Part shown: in pieces, positions 13,950-17,671 of the stretch
Layout of the letters: every line of letters starts with the position of its first letter
Position numbering within the stretch: position 1 is the first letter of the stretch
NCBI GenBank assembly: GCA_946477505.1
Contig: CAMKYP010000021.1
Coordinates: 1-17,671 of the forward strand
Direction of reading: 5' to 3'
DNA: 17,671 nt
Source: an uncultured Dechloromonas sp.
GTDB taxonomy: Bacteria; Pseudomonadota; Gammaproteobacteria; Burkholderiales; Rhodocyclaceae
Program-made: the position numbers and the translations under genes
Notes under the pieces: generated by a model
Told to the model about the DNA's origin: nothing
What the model saw: the letters and a program-made list of their open reading frames with translations, nothing else
The model's database searches: none

Positions 13950-16900
13950 ATGAGCAACCTCGCTCTACCAGCCGCGCTCGCCGCGACGCTGGACGACAAA
14001 TACACCCGTAGTTCCGGCCGCGTCTTCCTGACCGGCACCCAGGCCCTGATCCGCCTCCCCATGCTGCAACGGGAACGCGATCTGGCCGCCGGCCTGAACA
14101 CCGCCGGCTTCGTTTCCGGCTACCGCGGCAGCCCGCTCGGCAATCTCGACCTCGGCCTGTGGAAAGCCAAACAGCACCTCGCCGAGCATCACGTCACCTT
14201 CCAGCCGGGGATCAACGAGGACCTGGCAGCGACTGCCGTGTGGGGCAGTCAGCAGGTCGGGCTGTTCCCCGGCGCCCGCTATGATGGCGTCTTCGGGCTG
14301 TGGTATGGCAAGGGGCCGGGCGTCGATCGCTGCGGCGACGTCTTCCGGCATGCCAATGCGGCCGGCACGGCCAAACATGGCGGCGTGCTGGTCATCGCTG
14401 GCGACGACCATGCTGCCAAGTCATCGACCCTGCCGCACCAGACCGAGCACATCTTCAAGGCCGTGCTGATGCCGGTGCTCTACCCGGCCAACGTGCAGGA
14501 GTACCTCGACTACGGCCTGCATGGCTGGGCGATGAGCCGCTACTCCGGCTGCTGGGTCGCCTTCAAGGCGCTGGCCGATACTGTCGAGACCTCCGCCTCG
14601 GTCAATATCGACCCGAGCGCTGTCAATATCGTCTACCCGACCGATTTCACCCTGCCGCCCGACGGCCTCAACATCCGCTGGCCCGATCCGCCACTGCAGC
14701 AGGAAGCCCGCCTGCTCAACCACAAGCTCTATGCCGCCCTCGCCTATTGCCGGGCCAACAAGCTAAACCGGGTGATCATCGATTCGCCCGCCCCGCGCCT
14801 CGGCATCCTCACCGCCGGCAAGAGCTACCTCGACGTACGCCAGGCACTCGACGAACTGGGTATCGACGACAAACTGGCAGGCGAGATCGGCATCCGCTTG
14901 TACAAGGTCGGCATGGTCTGGCCGCTGGAACCGGAGGGCGTGCGCCACTTCGCCGAGGGGCTGGAGGAAATCCTCGTCGTCGAGGAAAAGCGGCAACTGC
15001 TTGAATACCAGCTCAAGGAAGAGCTCTACAACTGGCGCGAGGATGTCCGCCCCCGTGTCATCGGCAAATTCGACGAAATCGGCGAATGGTCGGAAGGCAA
15101 CTGGTTGCTGCCGGCGACCGGCGAATTGCCCGTTGCTGTCATCGCCCGCGTCATCGCCGAGCGCATCGGCCGCTTCTTCACGTCACCGAGCATCGAGGCC
15201 CGACTGAAGGTCATCGCCGCCAAGCAGAAGGCTGCGCAGACCCCGATGGTACTCGCCGAGCGCAAGCCGCATTTCTGCTCCGGCTGTCCGCACAACACCT
15301 CGACCAAGGTGCCGGAAGGCTCGCGCGCCGTCGCCGGTATCGGTTGCCACTATATGGTGACCTGGATGGACCGCAGCACCTCGACCTACACCCACATGGG
15401 CGGCGAAGGCGTGCCCTGGGTCGGCCAGGCGCCGTTTACCGCCGAAAAGCACATCTTCGCCAACCTCGGCGACGGAACTTACTTCCACAGCGGCCTGCTC
15501 GCCATCCGCCAATCGCTGGCGGCCAAGGTGCCGATCACCTACAAGATTCTCTACAACGATGCCGTGGCGATGACCGGCGGCCAGCCGGTCGATGGCAACC
15601 TCAGCGTCGCCCAGATCACCCGCCAGCTGGAAGCCGAGGGCGTCGAGAAGATGGTCGTCGTGGCCAGCGATCCGGACAAGTACGCCGAAGTCACCGACCT
15701 CGCGCCGCATGTGCCGGTCCGCCATCGTGACGAACTCGATAGCGTTCAGCGCGAACTGCGCGAATACCCGGGCGTCTCGATCCTCATCTACGACCAGGTC
15801 TGTGCCACGGAAGCCCGGCGTCGCCGCAAGCGCGGCAAACTGCCACCAGTGACCAGTCGTGTCGTAATCAACGAGGGAGTCTGCGAAGGCTGCGGCGACT
15901 GTTCGGTGCAATCCAACTGCCTGTCGGTGGTGCCAGTCGAAACCGAATTCGGCACCAAGCGGCAGATCGACCAGTCGGCCTGCAATCAGGATTTTTCCTG
16001 CCTCAAGGGTTTCTGTCCCAGCTTCGTCACCCTCGAAGGCGCCAAGCCGCGCAAGCGCAGCGCTGCCACCGACGATACCGAATGGCCCATCCTGCCCGCC
16101 CCGCAACAGCCAGCCACCGCCCAACCATACAACCTGATCCTCACCGGGGTCGGCGGCATGGGCGTCATCACACTCGGCGCCCTCGTCGGCATGGCGGCCC
16201 ATCTCGACGGCAAGGGCATCTCGACCTTGGACATGACCGGCTTGGCGCAGAAATACGGCGCCGTCTTTTCGCACCTGCGCATCGCCGACCGCCCGGAAGA
16301 CATCCACGCCGCCCGCATTGCCACCGGCGAGGCACACGCCATCATCGGCGGCGACCTGGTGGTCAGCGCCAGCACCGAAGCCTTGTCGAAAATGCTCGAA
16401 GGCCGGACCCGGGCGGTGGTCAGCTGCACCGACACACCGACCGCCGAATTCACCCGCAACCGCGACTGGCATTTCCCGCTTGCCGGCCTGCAGCGCCAGC
16501 TGACCGACACGCTGGGCAACGACCACGTGCAGTTCATCGATGCCCAGCACCTGGCCACCCGACTGATGGGCGATGCCCTCTACGCCAACATGCTGCTGCT
16601 CGGCTATGCCTGGCAGAACGGCCTGGTGCCGGTCTCCGGCGCCGCGCTCGACAAGGCCATCGAATTGAATGGCGCTGCCGTCGACGCCAACCGCCAGGCC
16701 TTCACCTGGGGCCGGCGTGCCGCACTGTTCCCTGATAAGGTTGCGGCCATTGCCGGGCCGCTGATGGGCAAGCCGGCACCGCAGCTGTCCCTGGACGACC
16801 TGATCGAGCACCGCGCCAGCCACCTGACGGCCTACCAGGATGCCCGCCTGGCCGAACGCTATCGGCAGCGCGTGAACGCCATCCGGAAGCTGGGCGATGA

Positions 16901-17393
16901 CGCGCTGACCCGCGTCGTCGCCACCCAGTACGCCCGCTTGCTGGCGCCCAAGGACGAGTATGAAGTCGCTCGCCTGTTCACCGAAGGCGACTTCATGGCG
17001 CGACTGACCGAGCAGTTCGTCGGTGATCCGCAACTCGCCTTCCACCTGGCCCCGCCCTTCCTGGCCAAGATCGGCCCCGACGGCCGGCCAAAGAAGATAC
17101 GCTTCAGCAGCCGGCTGCTACCGCTGCTCAAGCTGCTGGCCAAGGGGCGTTCGCTACGCGGCAGCTGGCTTGACCCCTTCCGCTTCGGGCCGGAAAAAAT
17201 CGTCGACCGGCGCTTGCTGGCGGCCTACGAGGCGGATCTCGACCTCATCCAGGCATCCTCCGGCACTCCCGCCGCAGCGCTAGCGCTGGCCGACTGGCCG
17301 GCCGAGGTCCGTGGCTACGGCCCCGTCCGCCTGACGGCCGCCGAGAAGGCCGAAGCAAGTAGGGACAAGGCGCGAAAGGCCCTGATGACATAA
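13950..17393 (+). CDS. Indolepyruvate:ferredoxin oxidoreductase, single-chain (IorAB fusion type)
   Basis: A 1147-residue cytoplasmic 2-oxo acid oxidoreductase, typical length for the fused proteobacterial form. In order: pyrimidine-binding alpha region with GYRGSPLGNLD (near 57-67); HFCSGCPHN (near 440-448); the TPP/metal region with GIGCHYM (near 463) and ANLGDGTYFHSG (near 505-516); a ferredoxin-like cluster segment with CEGCGDC (near 643) and further cysteines to CLKGFCP; and a gamma-type domain opening GVGGMGVITLGALVG (near 733) with QKYGAVFSHLR. It decarboxylates arylpyruvates or branched 2-oxo acids to acyl-CoA, with electrons to ferredoxin. The start at 13950 has GGAG seven bases upstream; the frame opens earlier at 13836 without a ribosome site. 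It lies 121 bases after the dehydrogenase; no ferredoxin gene is nearby. The exact 2-oxo acid is not decidable from sequence. Confidence 0.92.
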   Translation: MSNLALPAALAATLDDKYTRSSGRVFLTGTQALIRLPMLQRERDLAAGLNTAGFVSGYRGSPLGNLDLGLWKAKQHLAEHHVTFQPGINEDLAATAVWGSQQVGLFPGARYDGVFGLWYGKGPGVDRCGDVFRHANAAGTAKHGGVLVIAGDDHAAKSSTLPHQTEHIFKAVLMPVLYPANVQEYLDYGLHGWAMSRYSGCWVAFKALADTVETSASVNIDPSAVNIVYPTDFTLPPDGLNIRWPDPPLQQEARLLNHKLYAALAYCRANKLNRVIIDSPAPRLGILTAGKSYLDVRQALDELGIDDKLAGEIGIRLYKVGMVWPLEPEGVRHFAEGLEEILVVEEKRQLLEYQLKEELYNWREDVRPRVIGKFDEIGEWSEGNWLLPATGELPVAVIARVIAERIGRFFTSPSIEARLKVIAAKQKAAQTPMVLAERKPHFCSGCPHNTSTKVPEGSRAVAGIGCHYMVTWMDRSTSTYTHMGGEGVPWVGQAPFTAEKHIFANLGDGTYFHSGLLAIRQSLAAKVPITYKILYNDAVAMTGGQPVDGNLSVAQITRQLEAEGVEKMVVVASDPDKYAEVTDLAPHVPVRHRDELDSVQRELREYPGVSILIYDQVCATEARRRRKRGKLPPVTSRVVINEGVCEGCGDCSVQSNCLSVVPVETEFGTKRQIDQSACNQDFSCLKGFCPSFVTLEGAKPRKRSAATDDTEWPILPAPQQPATAQPYNLILTGVGGMGVITLGALVGMAAHLDGKGISTLDMTGLAQKYGAVFSHLRIADRPEDIHAARIATGEAHAIIGGDLVVSASTEALSKMLEGRTRAVVSCTDTPTAEFTRNRDWHFPLAGLQRQLTDTLGNDHVQFIDAQHLATRLMGDALYANMLLLGYAWQNGLVPVSGAALDKAIELNGAAVDANRQAFTWGRRAALFPDKVAAIAGPLMGKPAPQLSLDDLIEHRASHLTAYQDARLAERYRQRVNAIRKLGDDALTRVVATQYARLLAPKDEYEVARLFTEGDFMARLTEQFVGDPQLAFHLAPPFLAKIGPDGRPKKIRFSSRLLPLLKLLAKGRSLRGSWLDPFRFGPEKIVDRRLLAAYEADLDLIQASSGTPAAALALADWPAEVRGYGPVRLTAAEKAEASRDKARKALMT

Positions 17394-17402
17394 AATCGGC
17401 GG

Positions 17403-17671
17403 ATGTCCTCACCCCCGATTCGCCAACTGGCGCTACAAGGCGCCGCCACCATTCTCATCCTCTCCCTGGCCTGGCCGTATTTCGGCCTGCGGGGAGAGGC
17501 CATGCCCTGGCTGGAAACGAGCCTCGCCATCGGCGCTGCCGCCTGGCTGTTCGCCACCCTCTCGCGCCAGCCGTGGTGGTGGCGGGCGATCCACGCCGGT
17601 TTCATGCCGCTGGTCTGGTTCACTCATACGCTGGCCATCGACCCGGGCTGGTTCCTGCTCGCCGCCATCCT
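17403..17671 (+). CDS. Membrane protein, N-terminal part only (cut by window edge)
   Basis: Eighty-nine codons are visible, beginning nine bases after the oxidoreductase stop with a weak CGGCGG ribosome site, so it is probably read from the same transcript. The protein has three hydrophobic stretches (about residues 11-24, 37-50 and 65-89), with LAWPYFGLRGEAMPW and SRQPWWWRAIHAGFMPLVWF between and around them. It resembles the N-terminal membrane region of a betaproteobacterial membrane-anchored SAM methyltransferase family as I recall it, but the catalytic part would lie beyond the window, so the family cannot be confirmed here. No function is assigned. Confidence 0.6.
   Translation, partial: MSSPPIRQLALQGAATILILSLAWPYFGLRGEAMPWLETSLAIGAAAWLFATLSRQPWWWRAIHAGFMPLVWFTHTLAIDPGWFLLAAI

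Noticed and set aside
12800..14101. 433-codon minus-strand frame opposite the dehydrogenase gene
   Set aside because: It is a GC-rich shadow; the dehydrogenase motifs are all on the plus strand and this frame crosses the intergenic gap into the oxidoreductase start.
15183..17045. 620-codon open frame on the minus strand opposite the oxidoreductase gene
   Set aside because: The plus strand here has continuous, motif-rich coding sequence for the oxidoreductase. High GC at third positions suppresses stops on the opposite strand; the minus translation has no recognisable domain and no ribosome site.

Overview
The window is a GC-rich chromosomal stretch with dense, short-spaced genes on both strands. 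It looks like a betaproteobacterium, most likely of the Rhodocyclales (Dechloromonas/Azonexus/Azoarcus-like). That placement rests on the overall protein character and on gene content: a liv amino-acid ABC transporter, a fused indolepyruvate:ferredoxin oxidoreductase, HemJ-type haem synthesis and a FeeM-PilZ fusion. It is recall-based, not a computed assignment. I see no rRNA, tRNA, CRISPR array, insertion sequence, phage gene or integration scar, and no gene-free stretch longer than about 150 bases.

Layout. (1) 1-137, minus: the start of a small secreted protein that runs off the left edge. (2) 248-1543, minus: a CoA-transferase/acetyl-CoA hydrolase family gene. It has its own promoter region carrying a perfect GntR/FadR-like palindrome (1587-1605) and is followed by a terminator-like hairpin (149-190). 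(3) 1686-4142, minus: a tight three-gene set, read from right to left as an atypical SDR protein, hemJ, and a THUMP-domain RNA methyltransferase. (4) 4176-5189, plus: a 2Fe-2S/FAD/NAD reductase whose start lies only 33 bases from the divergent SDR start. (5) 5217-5873, minus: an exported protein with a COG3650-like C-terminal domain. (6) 5958-11025, minus: a complete livK-H-M-G-F transporter set, in that transcription order, with a good promoter upstream and a hairpin between livK and livH. (7) 11148-17671, plus: a FeeM-type acyltransferase fused to a PilZ domain, a D-2-hydroxyacid (D-lactate type) dehydrogenase overlapping it by 4 bases, a single-chain indolepyruvate:ferredoxin oxidoreductase, and the start of a membrane protein cut by the right edge.

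How the genes may work together. LivKHMGF should import branched-chain or other hydrophobic amino acids. Their 2-oxo acids are substrates for the indolepyruvate oxidoreductase, which makes acyl-CoA and reduced ferredoxin. The flavin dehydrogenase could feed 2-hydroxy acids into the same 2-oxo acid pool. The CoA-transferase at the left could handle the resulting acyl-CoAs. This pathway is inferred from co-location and family knowledge.

The least ordinary points are: the periplasmic binding protein LivK ends in about 73 residues of Ala/Lys-rich 11-residue repeats, like LEA proteins; the acyltransferase-PilZ fusion suggests c-di-GMP control of an N-acyl amino acid type product and is translationally coupled to a metabolic dehydrogenase; and there is a clean palindromic operator in front of the CoA-transferase gene. 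I did not find a clearly new multi-gene defence or mobile system here.
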